Source: Microtetraspora sp. NBRC 13810 (GTDB lineage: Bacteria; Actinomycetota; Actinomycetes; Streptosporangiales; Streptosporangiaceae). Taken from it: a stretch of DNA of 64,000 bases. Position numbers and translations under genes: made by a program. Of this stretch, positions 1 to 6,352 are shown in pieces. A model generated the notes under the pieces. The model ran no database searches, had not been told where the DNA came from, and worked only from the letters and a program-made list of their open reading frames with translations. Position 1 is the first letter of the stretch. The number at the start of each line of letters is the position of its first letter. The stretch spans positions 496,001-560,000 of the forward strand of contig NZ_BSRQ01000002.1 of assembly GCF_030268685.1 (NCBI RefSeq), given 5' to 3'.

Positions 1-2
1 CC

Positions 3-671
3 GGCTACGGCATGGTCGCGGTGGAGGACGACGTCGCACAGCTCACGCCGCTCGGCGTCGAAGGCGTCGTGCACCTGGTGGACGACGCGGACATCGAGGT
101 GGACGCCCGGCCGGCGATCGACGCGATGACGGCGCTCGACCTGCTCTCCTTCAGCTCCGAGCTGCCCGAGGACGAGGCCGACGCCGAGTTCGAGGCGTGG
201 ATGAAGCTGCGCGAGCCCGAGCGCGCGGCCCGCGAGCTGCTCCAGGCGGCGGCCGACGACGACGCCGACGCCCTGATCAGGGTCCAGGCGGCCAGCATGG
301 TCGGCATGCTCGGCGAGGCGGCCGTGCCCGCGTGGCTGGAGGCGCTGGAGGAGCCGTCGCTGCGTCCCTACGCGGCCACCCACCTGACCCAGCTCGACGT
401 CGACGACGCCCCCGAGCCGACCCAGGCGGACACCCACTGGCTGATCCTGGACATGTGGACCATCTCCGCCGGCCTGGGCCGCCAGGAGTTCGTCAGCAGC
501 CTGCACGACATCGGCCCCGCGCCGCTGTCCAGCCTGCTGGAGATCATCTGGAAGGTGCCGCACCCGCATCTCGAGGAGCTGCTTGAGCTCATCTCCCAGG
601 CCCACCCGGACCGCCAGGTGGGCAAGATCGCGAAGCGCGCCCTGTTCAAGGCCAGGTCCTCGGCCAACTGA
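3..671 (+). CDS. Unknown alpha-helical protein, C-terminal part (cut by window start)
   Basis: The reading frame is open to the left edge of the window, with three sense codons before the first ATG at 12, so the true start is probably outside the window and this is the C-terminal part of a longer protein. The visible 220 or so residues are acidic and rich in Ala, Leu and Glu. They have an arrangement of short helices that suggests HEAT-like repeats around residues 60-130 (RVQAASMVGMLGEAAVPAWL is repeat-like). I do not recognise a catalytic motif. It converges on the FecCD permease with a 27-base gap. Function unknown. Confidence 0.6.
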   Translation, partial: GYGMVAVEDDVAQLTPLGVEGVVHLVDDADIEVDARPAIDAMTALDLLSFSSELPEDEADAEFEAWMKLREPERAARELLQAAADDDADALIRVQAASMVGMLGEAAVPAWLEALEEPSLRPYAATHLTQLDVDDAPEPTQADTHWLILDMWTISAGLGRQEFVSSLHDIGPAPLSSLLEIIWKVPHPHLEELLELISQAHPDRQVGKIAKRALFKARSSAN

Positions 672-698
672 GCGCGCGGGCCCGTCGCCGGACGCCGT

Positions 699-1709
699 TC
701 AGGCGGTCCGGGGGCGGGTCCGGTCGGCGGCCAGCAGCCACAGCAGATAGGCCCCGCCCAGGGCCCCGGTGACCAGGCCGACCGGGATCTGGAACGGCGC
801 GAGGAGCCGCTGGGCCAGCAGGTCGGCGACGGCGAGCAGGCAGGCGCCCATGGCCATCGCGGCCACCGGGGCGATGCCGGGCGCGCGGGTGAGCCTGCGG
901 GCGAGCTGGGGGGCGGCCAGTGCCATGAAGCCGATCGGCCCGGCGACGGCGATGGCGGCCCCGGTCAGCGCGACGCCGAGCAGCAGGACGGCGAGCCGGG
1001 TGCGGGCGAGGTTCACCCCGAGCGCGGCGGCGGTGTCGTCGCCCATCTCCATCAGGCGCAGCGGCCCGGCCGTGGCCAGCGCGGGCGGCACGAGCACGAG
1101 CAGGGCGAGCGCCAGCGGGGCGACCTGCGGCCAGGAGACGGCGTTGAGGCTGCCGTACAGCCACGTCTTGGCGTTCTCCGCGGCTTCCAGGTCGGCCCTG
1201 GTGATCAGATAGTCGTTGACCGAGGCGAGCATGGCTCCCACGGCGATGCCGACCAGGATGAGCCGGTTGCCGGTGCCGCCGCCGGTGAGCGTGAACAGGT
1301 AGACCACGGCGGCGGTGGCCAGCCCGCCGAGCAGCGAGCCCGCGCCCACGCCGAGGCCGCCCACGCCGGCGAAGAGCGCGACCAGCGCGCCGGTGGCCGA
1401 TCCGGTGGTGAATCCGACGATGTCGGGGCTGCCGAGCGGGTTGCGGGACAGGCTCTGGAACATCGCCCCGGACAGCCCGAGGGCGGCGCCGACCAGCACG
1501 GCCGCGGTGACCCTGGGCAGCCGCTGGCCGAGGACGATGAACCGGCCGGTCCCCGACCCGCCCCCGGTAAGCACGCCGAGCACCTGGCCCGCGCCGATCC
1601 GGTAGGTGCCGGTGAGGACGGTGACCGCGCACAGCAGCGCGCAGGCCGCCAGCAGGACGGCCACGACGATCGCGGGCCTCCTGGAGCGGCGCCGGGCGGG
1701 CCCGGTCAC
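699..1709 (-). CDS. FecCD-family siderophore/iron ABC transporter permease
   Basis: An integral membrane permease that would move a ferric siderophore across the inner membrane in a BtuCD-type importer. The 336-residue length is normal for FecD/FepD. After a basic N-terminus there are about nine or ten hydrophobic segments. The family signatures are clear: the SLSRNPLGSPDIVGFTTGS segment near residue 80 and a GPIGFMALAAPQLAR segment near residue 250. I chose the GTG at 1709 because its first bases overlap the TGA that ends the remnant of the preceding permease (GTGA), the usual coupling of paired FecC/FecD genes. The same frame continues upstream in the DNA but without homology. Its partner permease and binding protein are broken (next two entries) and no ATPase is in view, so this gene may be an orphan. 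Confidence 0.88.
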   Translation of the reverse strand: MTGPARRRSRRPAIVVAVLLAACALLCAVTVLTGTYRIGAGQVLGVLTGGGSGTGRFIVLGQRLPRVTAAVLVGAALGLSGAMFQSLSRNPLGSPDIVGFTTGSATGALVALFAGVGGLGVGAGSLLGGLATAAVVYLFTLTGGGTGNRLILVGIAVGAMLASVNDYLITRADLEAAENAKTWLYGSLNAVSWPQVAPLALALLVLVPPALATAGPLRLMEMGDDTAAALGVNLARTRLAVLLLGVALTGAAIAVAGPIGFMALAAPQLARRLTRAPGIAPVAAMAMGACLLAVADLLAQRLLAPFQIPVGLVTGALGGAYLLWLLAADRTRPRTA

Positions 1710-1771
1710 GCGGTCCCGCCCCGGTGCCGGGTGACCAGCCAGAGGAGCACGCAGGACGCCGGGCTCGGCCG
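1706..1771 (-). pseudogene. 3' remnant of a partner FecCD permease gene
   Basis: Only the last 18 or so codons survive. They read VLLWLVTRHRGGTA then TGA, which is the typical C-terminal end of a FecC-type permease (hydrophobic LLWL followed by a basic tail). The stop overlaps the GTG start of the intact permease in the GTGA arrangement. Upstream of about position 1771 the homology stops abruptly and the opposite strand shows the 3' part of a substrate-binding protein gene. I infer that a deletion removed the rest of this gene. Short remnants are hard to assign with certainty. Confidence 0.55.
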
Positions 1772-2036
1772 ACCGGGGAGCCAGCGGTTCGACGCGACCT
1801 CGCAGGACATCAGCAACGAACAGCTCGACCTGGCCGACGCCGACTGGATCTTCTCCGGGGTCCAGGGCGGCGCCGCCGCGGCCGGGACGCTGACCGGCGC
1901 CCCGCTGTGGCCGACGCTGACCGCCGTGGCGGGCGGGACCGCGATCCCGGTGGACGACGACATGTTCTACCTCAACGCCGGGCCCACGGCGGCGCTCGGC
2001 GTCCTCAAGGTCCTCGAACAGCACCTGCGCGGCTGA
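1772..2036 (+). pseudogene. 3' remnant of a siderophore substrate-binding protein gene
   Basis: The plus strand encodes the C-terminal lobe end of a FepB/CeuE-type ferric-siderophore binding protein. It reads ISNEQLDLADADWIFSGVQGG, then PLWPTLTAVAGGTAIPVDDD, FYLNAGPTAALGVL and a terminal helix. These are the standard last 80 residues of the family (DADW, LW..L.AV..G....V, G...A..VL). The signal peptide, lipobox and the whole N-terminal lobe are missing. The ATG at 1731 lies inside the neighbouring permease remnant on the other strand and is not a genuine start. A 13-bp perfect hairpin directly after the stop is probably its original terminator. The gene cannot make a working binding protein. 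Confidence 0.75.
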
Positions 2037-2041
2037 GCGAC

Positions 2042-2074
2042 GCCGCCCCCGGTCCGCGCCTGACCGGGGGCGGC
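2042..2074 (+). terminator. Hairpin after the binding-protein remnant
   Basis: A perfect 13-bp stem (GCCGCCCCCGGTC at 2042-2054 against 2062-2074) with a 7-base loop starts 5 bases after the stop of the binding-protein remnant. It has no T-run, as is common in high-GC actinobacteria. It also faces the tRNA-Glu terminator from the other side. Confidence 0.6.
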
Positions 2075-2094
2075 GGACATTTCGGTCCAGACAA

Positions 2095-2128
2095 TAAAAA
2101 AGCCCTCCGGGATAATCTCCCAGAGGGT
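2095..2128 (-). terminator. Intrinsic terminator of tRNA-Glu
   Basis: On the minus strand, directly after the tRNA, a CCCTCTGGGA / TCCCGGAGGG stem with a short loop is followed by a run of six T. This is a textbook intrinsic terminator. Confidence 0.8.
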
Positions 2129-2138
2129 TTTCACTATG

Positions 2139-2211
2139 TAGTCCCGACCGGATTCGAACCGGCGTTACCGCCTTGAGAGGGCGGCGTCCTAGGCCACTAG
2201 ACGACGGGACC
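2139..2211 (-). tRNA. tRNA-Glu (anticodon CTC)
   Basis: The minus strand folds into a 73-nt cloverleaf. The acceptor pairs GGTCCCG with CGGGACT. The anticodon stem is CCGCC/GGCGG around the loop CTCTCAA, which gives anticodon CTC. The T arm is GCCGG-TTCGAAT-CCGGT. CCA is not encoded. It reads Glu codon GAG, the dominant Glu codon of this genome, and its charging enzyme gltX lies 6 kb away. Confidence 0.93.
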
Positions 2212-2283
2212 TTGCGCACAGCTCCGGGAGGGCGTTTCCGCTCTCCCGGTGTTTCCGGGGCTTTCCCCCCGGCGACAGGTGTA

Positions 2284-2311
2284 ACTCTACCGCACCCGCG
2301 AGGGTCCACAA
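2284..2311 (-). promoter_or_regulatory. Probable promoter of tRNA-Glu
   Basis: On the minus strand TTGTGG (2306-2311) and TAGAGT (2284-2289) are separated by 16 bases, about 70 bases before the tRNA 5' end. Both hexamers are close to the housekeeping sigma consensus. Confidence 0.55.
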
Positions 2312-2317
2312 AACGCG

Positions 2318-2962
2318 TTAACGACCATCCGCCGGACCGAGCAGACCGCGGCGGTAGCCCTCCGCCACGGCGGAGGCCCGATCCCGCACGTCGAGCTTGG
2401 CGTAGACGTGCAGCAGGTGGGTCTTGATGCTGGCCTCGCTGATGAACAGCCGGGCGGCGGCCTCCTTGTTGGTGGAGCCGCCGGCCACCAGCCGCAGCAC
2501 CTCCAGCTCGCGCGGGCTGAGCGCGCCGCGCGCCGGGCGGCGCACCTGGCCGACCAGGAGGCCGGCCACCGAGGGCGCGAGCACTGTCTCACCGCGGTGC
2601 GAGGCACGCACGGCGCGGAGCAGCTCGGCGGTGGGCGCGTCCTTGAGCAGGTAACCGGTGGCGCCCGCCTCGATGGCGGGCAGCACGTCGGCGTCGGAGT
2701 CGAAGGTGGTGAGCACGAGCACCCTGATCGCCGGGGCCGCCTCCCTGAGCAGCCTGATGGCCCGCACGCCGTCCATCCCGGGCATCCGCAGGTCCATCAG
2801 GACCACGTCCACCGCCAGCTCGGCGGCCAGCCGTACGGCCTCGGCCCCGTCCGCGGCCTCGCCGGCGACCTCGATGTCGGGGACGGGGCCGAAGGCGGCG
2901 CGCAGACCGTCGCGGACGATCGGGTGGTCGTCCACGATCAGCACTCTGACGGGCGTGCTCAC
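2318..2962 (-). CDS. NarL/LuxR-family response regulator
   Basis: DNA-binding partner of the histidine kinase encoded just upstream. The receiver domain covers residues 1-125, with the acidic pair D11-D12, phosphoacceptor D57 (in VVLMDLRMPGMDG) and the conserved Lys in GYLLKDA. A LuxR-type helix-turn-helix covers residues 148-205 (LSPRELEVLRLVAGG...NKEAAARLF...SIKTHLLHVYAKLDV). The 214-residue length is typical. The GTG start overlaps the kinase stop as GTGA, so the two are translationally coupled. It is the last gene of an ABC transporter-kinase-regulator operon and probably controls that transporter in response to envelope stress or a drug. The signal is not known. Confidence 0.92.
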   Translation of the reverse strand: MSTPVRVLIVDDHPIVRDGLRAAFGPVPDIEVAGEAADGAEAVRLAAELAVDVVLMDLRMPGMDGVRAIRLLREAAPAIRVLVLTTFDSDADVLPAIEAGATGYLLKDAPTAELLRAVRASHRGETVLAPSVAGLLVGQVRRPARGALSPRELEVLRLVAGGSTNKEAAARLFISEASIKTHLLHVYAKLDVRDRASAVAEGYRRGLLGPADGR

Positions 2963-4350
2963 GGAGCCTCCTGTACGAGGGGCGCGCCGGGATGCCCGGG
3001 GTCGGCAGGGCCGGCGGGGAGGACGGGCGCGGCCGGGTGGCCGGGGTCAGCGGAGACGGCGGGGTGGCCGGGGTCGGCGGAGACGGCGGGCCCGGCCTGA
3101 TGGCCAGGGTCGGTGGGGACGGCGGACTGGCCGGGGTCGGCGGGGTCAATGGGGTCAATGGGGTCGGTGAGGTCGGCGGGGAGGGCGGGGACGGCGGCGG
3201 CGACCGCCGTGCCCTGGCCGGGGGCGCTCTCGACGGACAGCGTGCCGCCCGCGCCGCGTACCCGCTGGCGCATGGTGCCGAGGCCGAAGCCGCCGCCCGC
3301 CGCGCCGGGGTCGAAGCCGCGGCCGTCGTCGCGCACGTCGAGCAGCACCATGTCGTCCAGGTAGGACAGGGTGAGCCCGGCCCTGGTGGCGTTCGCGTGC
3401 TTGGCTACGTTGGCCAGGGCCTCCTGGGCGACGCGGTAGAGCGTGACCTCGATGCCGGCGGCCAGGCGGCTCGGGGTGCCGGTGACCTCGAAGGTGTGCC
3501 CGATCCCCGCTGTCTCGCTCCACCGTTCGGCCAGGTGGACGAGCGCGTCGGACAGCGCCGAGCCCTCCAGCGGCTCGGGGCGCAGCGCCCGCACCGACCG
3601 CCTGGCCTCGGTGAGGGCCTGTCCGGCGAGCGCCTGCGCCTGTCCGGTGTGCCGCCGCCGGTCCGCCTCGTCCGCGGCGCCGTCGGCCGCCCGCAACTGG
3701 GTGATGAGGGCGATGAGGTCCTGGGCGATGGTGTCGTGGATCTCCCTCGCGAGGCGCTGCCGTTCGTCCAGCACGCCGGCCTCCCTGGCCTGGGCGACGA
3801 GCCGGGCGTGCAGGCCGGCGTTCTCCTCCAGCGCCGCGGCGAGCCGCTCGCCCGCCTTCCTGCGCTGCTCGCTCTCCGAGCCCAGCTGCCAGCCGGCGAT
3901 CAGCAGCGGCACCGAGATGCCGAGCAGTATGGCGAGCGCGGAGGCGTCGTCCGTCGCGGAGGTCTGCGCGAGCACCATGGTGATCGCGGTGGCGGCGACC
4001 GCGGCCATCATGACCCTGGCCCGGAAGAGCGCGAGCCCGAGCGGGTATCCCAGGGAGACGAAGGGGGCGAAGCTGTCGCTCCTGGCCAGCAGGATGCCGC
4101 CGACGGCCAGCAGCCCGGCGTAGTAGAGCGCGACCGGCGCCTGCCGCCCGCGGCGCGGGTAGACCCACAGCAGCCAGGGCAGCCAGGCGGCGGCCAGCGC
4201 GGCCAGACCGGTGGTGACCGGGTCCAGCCGGTCCAGCGCCGCCGCCCACAGCACCGAGACCGCGAGCAGCGCGTACCCGATGCCGAGGAAGATCCACCTT
4301 CCCCGGCGGCCTCCCGGGTCGGCCGCCTCGTCGGGCACCAGCCACGTCAT
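2959..4350 (-). CDS. Sensor histidine kinase (HisKA_3/DesK type) with a repetitive Pro/Asp tail
   Basis: 463-residue membrane kinase for the adjacent response regulator. About five or six hydrophobic segments occupy residues 18-155, followed by a coiled linker. The HisKA_3 dimerisation helix has the phosphoacceptor His near residue 205 in the ARE-IHDTIAQDL motif. The HATPase domain shows the N box (EALANVAKHA) and the G boxes DDGRGFDP and GFGLGTMRQR. The catalytic part ends near residue 388. The last 75 residues are a low-complexity tail with repeated DPGH units and DPIDPIDPADPG, unlike normal family members. The ATG at 4350 is 4 bases after the permease stop. The same frame runs further upstream but only antiparallel to the permease gene. 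Confidence 0.9.
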   Translation of the reverse strand: MTWLVPDEAADPGGRRGRWIFLGIGYALLAVSVLWAAALDRLDPVTTGLAALAAAWLPWLLWVYPRRGRQAPVALYYAGLLAVGGILLARSDSFAPFVSLGYPLGLALFRARVMMAAVAATAITMVLAQTSATDDASALAILLGISVPLLIAGWQLGSESEQRRKAGERLAAALEENAGLHARLVAQAREAGVLDERQRLAREIHDTIAQDLIALITQLRAADGAADEADRRRHTGQAQALAGQALTEARRSVRALRPEPLEGSALSDALVHLAERWSETAGIGHTFEVTGTPSRLAAGIEVTLYRVAQEALANVAKHANATRAGLTLSYLDDMVLLDVRDDGRGFDPGAAGGGFGLGTMRQRVRGAGGTLSVESAPGQGTAVAAAVPALPADLTDPIDPIDPADPGQSAVPTDPGHQAGPAVSADPGHPAVSADPGHPAAPVLPAGPADPGHPGAPLVQEAP

Positions 4351-4354
4351 CCGC

Positions 4355-5071
4355 TTACTCCCACCGGAACATCTTCGCCGAGAGCAGCGCGAGCGCCACG
4401 GCGGTGACCGCCATCGCGGCCAGATGCTGCGGCTGCGGCCACTCCCCCGCCCAGCTCGCCCGGGTGGCCTGCACGAAGGCGCCCACCGGCGTGTAGTCCC
4501 CGACGGTCCGCATGAAGGCGGGCATGCTCTCGGCCGGGGTGAACACCCCGCCGAAGACGATGCTGACGAAGAAGAGCACGACACCGGCCCCGCTCGCCAC
4601 CCGCCCGTTCGGCGCCACCGCCGCGATGATCAGGCCGGCCGCGAAGAGCACCAGCACCCCGAGCACGAACGTCACCGCGAACGCGGGAAGCCGCCTGGGC
4701 AGGTCGAACCCGAACCCGAGCGTCCCCACGGCGACCACCGAGACCATCGAGACCACCGCCAGCAGCGAACCGACCAGGAGCTGTGCGCCCAGCACCCGGG
4801 AGGGCGGGATCGGCGTGGTGGCCATGCGCCGCAGTATGCCCTTCTCCCGGTAGCCGACCAGCGTGGTGGGCAGCAGGTTCATGCCGAGCTGGGCCAGGCC
4901 GAGCGCGATCGCGGCGGCGGGGAAGAACGTCTCGATCGGGTCGTTCCCGTCGGCCGGGGAGATGATCGCGCCGAAGAAGACGACCATGCCGACGGGAAGC
5001 AGCACGGTGACGATGACGGCGGCCGGGTCGCGCAGGAAGAGCCGCAGCTCGTAGCGGGTGAGCCGGGTCAT
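4355..5071 (-). CDS. ABC-2 type transporter permease
   Basis: Membrane half of an ABC exporter, 238 residues with six hydrophobic segments: residues 18-38, 50-75, 100-125, 135-160, 165-185 and 215-232. It has the ABC-2 pattern with a large conserved loop (GYREKGILRRMATTPIPPSRVLGAQL) after the second segment. The start codon overlaps the stop of the ATPase gene by 4 bases. It probably exports a drug, antibiotic or lipid out of the cell. The coupling to a kinase/regulator pair suggests an inducible detoxification system such as those near LiaRS- or DesKR-like regulators. Confidence 0.9.
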   Translation of the reverse strand: MTRLTRYELRLFLRDPAAVIVTVLLPVGMVVFFGAIISPADGNDPIETFFPAAAIALGLAQLGMNLLPTTLVGYREKGILRRMATTPIPPSRVLGAQLLVGSLLAVVSMVSVVAVGTLGFGFDLPRRLPAFAVTFVLGVLVLFAAGLIIAAVAPNGRVASGAGVVLFFVSIVFGGVFTPAESMPAFMRTVGDYTPVGAFVQATRASWAGEWPQPQHLAAMAVTAVALALLSAKMFRWE

Positions 5072-5979
5072 GACACGTTCTCCCGCCCGCCGACGAGGGC
5101 GACGTAGGCGTCGTCCAGGGTGGGCTGTTCGGTGCGCAGGTCGGCGACGGTGACCTGGTTCCCGGCCAGCGCGGAGGTGACCGCGTGCAGCAGGTCGCCG
5201 CCGCCCGCCACCTCGACGTGGGAGCCCCGCACCCGCACGGCGGTGACCTCGGGCAGGTCGCGCAGCAGCCGCTCGTCGAACGGCCGGACACAGCGGAAGC
5301 GGACCCGCGGGGCGAGGGCGGCGCGGGCGATGAGCCCCTCGGGGGTGTCCACCGCCACGACCCGCCCGGCGCCGACGACCATGAGCCGGTCGCAGAGCCG
5401 TTCGGCCTCCTCCATGAAGTGGGTGACCAGGACGACCGTGACGCCGGCGTCCCTGATCCGCTCGACGAGTTCCCAGGTGTCCCGCCTGGCCTGCGGGTCG
5501 AGGCCGGTGGTCAGTTCGTCGAGCAGGACGATCTCCGGGTCGCCGATCAGGGCGAGCGCGACGAAGAGCCGCTGCTTCTGGCCGCCGGAGAGCTTGCCGA
5601 AGGGGGCGTCACGCCGGTCGGCGAGCCCCCAGTCGTCCAGCAGCGCCCGCCAGTCCACGGGGCGGGGGTAGAAGGAGCTGTAGAGGTCGAGGGCCTCCCA
5701 GACCTTCAGCCGGTCGGGGAGGCGGCTCTCCTGGAGCTGGACGCCCACCCGGGGGCGCAGCTTGGCCGCGTCCGCGCGCGGGTCGAGGCCGAGCACCCGC
5801 ACGGTGCCGCGGTCGGGGCGTCTGAGCCCTTCGACGCACTCCACCGTGGTGGTCTTGCCCGCGCCGTTGGGGCCGAGGATGCCGAAGATCTCCCCGGCGG
5901 CCACGTCGAACGACACGTCGTCGACCGCCACCCGCTCGCCGTACCTCTTGTGCAGGCCGTCTACTTCGATAACCGTCAT
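5068..5979 (-). CDS. ABC exporter ATP-binding protein
   Basis: Energises the permease encoded next to it. A single nucleotide-binding domain covers residues 3-230, with Walker A GPNGAGKT at about 36-43, signature LSGGQKQR near 138, Walker B IVLLDELT and the switch His in LVTHFMEE. A C-terminal domain of about 70 residues is the DrrA-type extension found in multidrug exporters. I chose the ATG at 5979 (MTVIEVDGLHKRYG) because homology begins exactly there. The frame upstream overlaps the tRNA-Gln terminator region. First gene of the four-gene operon ATPase-permease-kinase-regulator. Confidence 0.92.
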   Translation of the reverse strand: MTVIEVDGLHKRYGERVAVDDVSFDVAAGEIFGILGPNGAGKTTTVECVEGLRRPDRGTVRVLGLDPRADAAKLRPRVGVQLQESRLPDRLKVWEALDLYSSFYPRPVDWRALLDDWGLADRRDAPFGKLSGGQKQRLFVALALIGDPEIVLLDELTTGLDPQARRDTWELVERIRDAGVTVVLVTHFMEEAERLCDRLMVVGAGRVVAVDTPEGLIARAALAPRVRFRCVRPFDERLLRDLPEVTAVRVRGSHVEVAGGGDLLHAVTSALAGNQVTVADLRTEQPTLDDAYVALVGGRENVS

Positions 5980-6085
5980 GGTCCACAGCGTGCGCCACGG
6001 GGGCGGGCCGGCGGATCGCCTCGATGGCGGCTCGATCGGTGGATCCCGGGCATCAACCGATCGGTGGATGGGCGGGGAGAACGCG

Positions 6086-6119
6086 AAAAAGCCGGGTGCT
6101 CGTTGCGGAGCATCCGGCT
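6086..6119 (-). terminator. Intrinsic terminator of tRNA-Gln
   Basis: On the minus strand the stem GCCGGATGCTC / GAGCACCCGGC with a 6-base loop is followed by TTTTT, immediately after the tRNA 3' end. Confidence 0.8.
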
Positions 6120-6126
6120 TCACTTG

Positions 6127-6198
6127 CTGGGGTACCAGGACTCGAACCTAGACTAACTGAACCAGAATCAGTCGTGCTGCCAATTACACCATACCCCA
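6127..6198 (-). tRNA. tRNA-Gln (anticodon CTG)
   Basis: The minus strand gives a 72-nt cloverleaf. Acceptor TGGGGTA pairs with TACCCCA (the U1-A72 pair is typical of bacterial tRNA-Gln). The anticodon stem ACTGA/TCAGT encloses the loop TTCTGGT, so the anticodon is CTG. The T loop TTCGAGT is normal. CCA is not encoded. In actinobacteria this tRNA is first mischarged with Glu by GluRS and then amidated by GatCAB. Both are encoded in this window. Confidence 0.93.
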
Positions 6199-6241
6199 CC
6201 GAGCGGTCTCCCCTGGGAAGTCTCGCTTGGCGACGTCCGAA

Positions 6242-6271
6242 AGAATAGCCCAGCTTGGGCGCCAAGGCCAA
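6242..6271 (-). promoter_or_regulatory. Possible promoter of tRNA-Gln
   Basis: On the minus strand TTGGCC (6266-6271) and TATTCT (6242-6247) lie 18 bases apart, about 45 bases before the tRNA. Plausible but not strong. Confidence 0.35.
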
Positions 6272-6352
6272 AACGAATACCCACTTGGCGTCGGCGGGCG
6301 TCGCCGAGTAGGAAGGATGCCATCCGAGCCGACGCGTGAGGAGATCCACATC

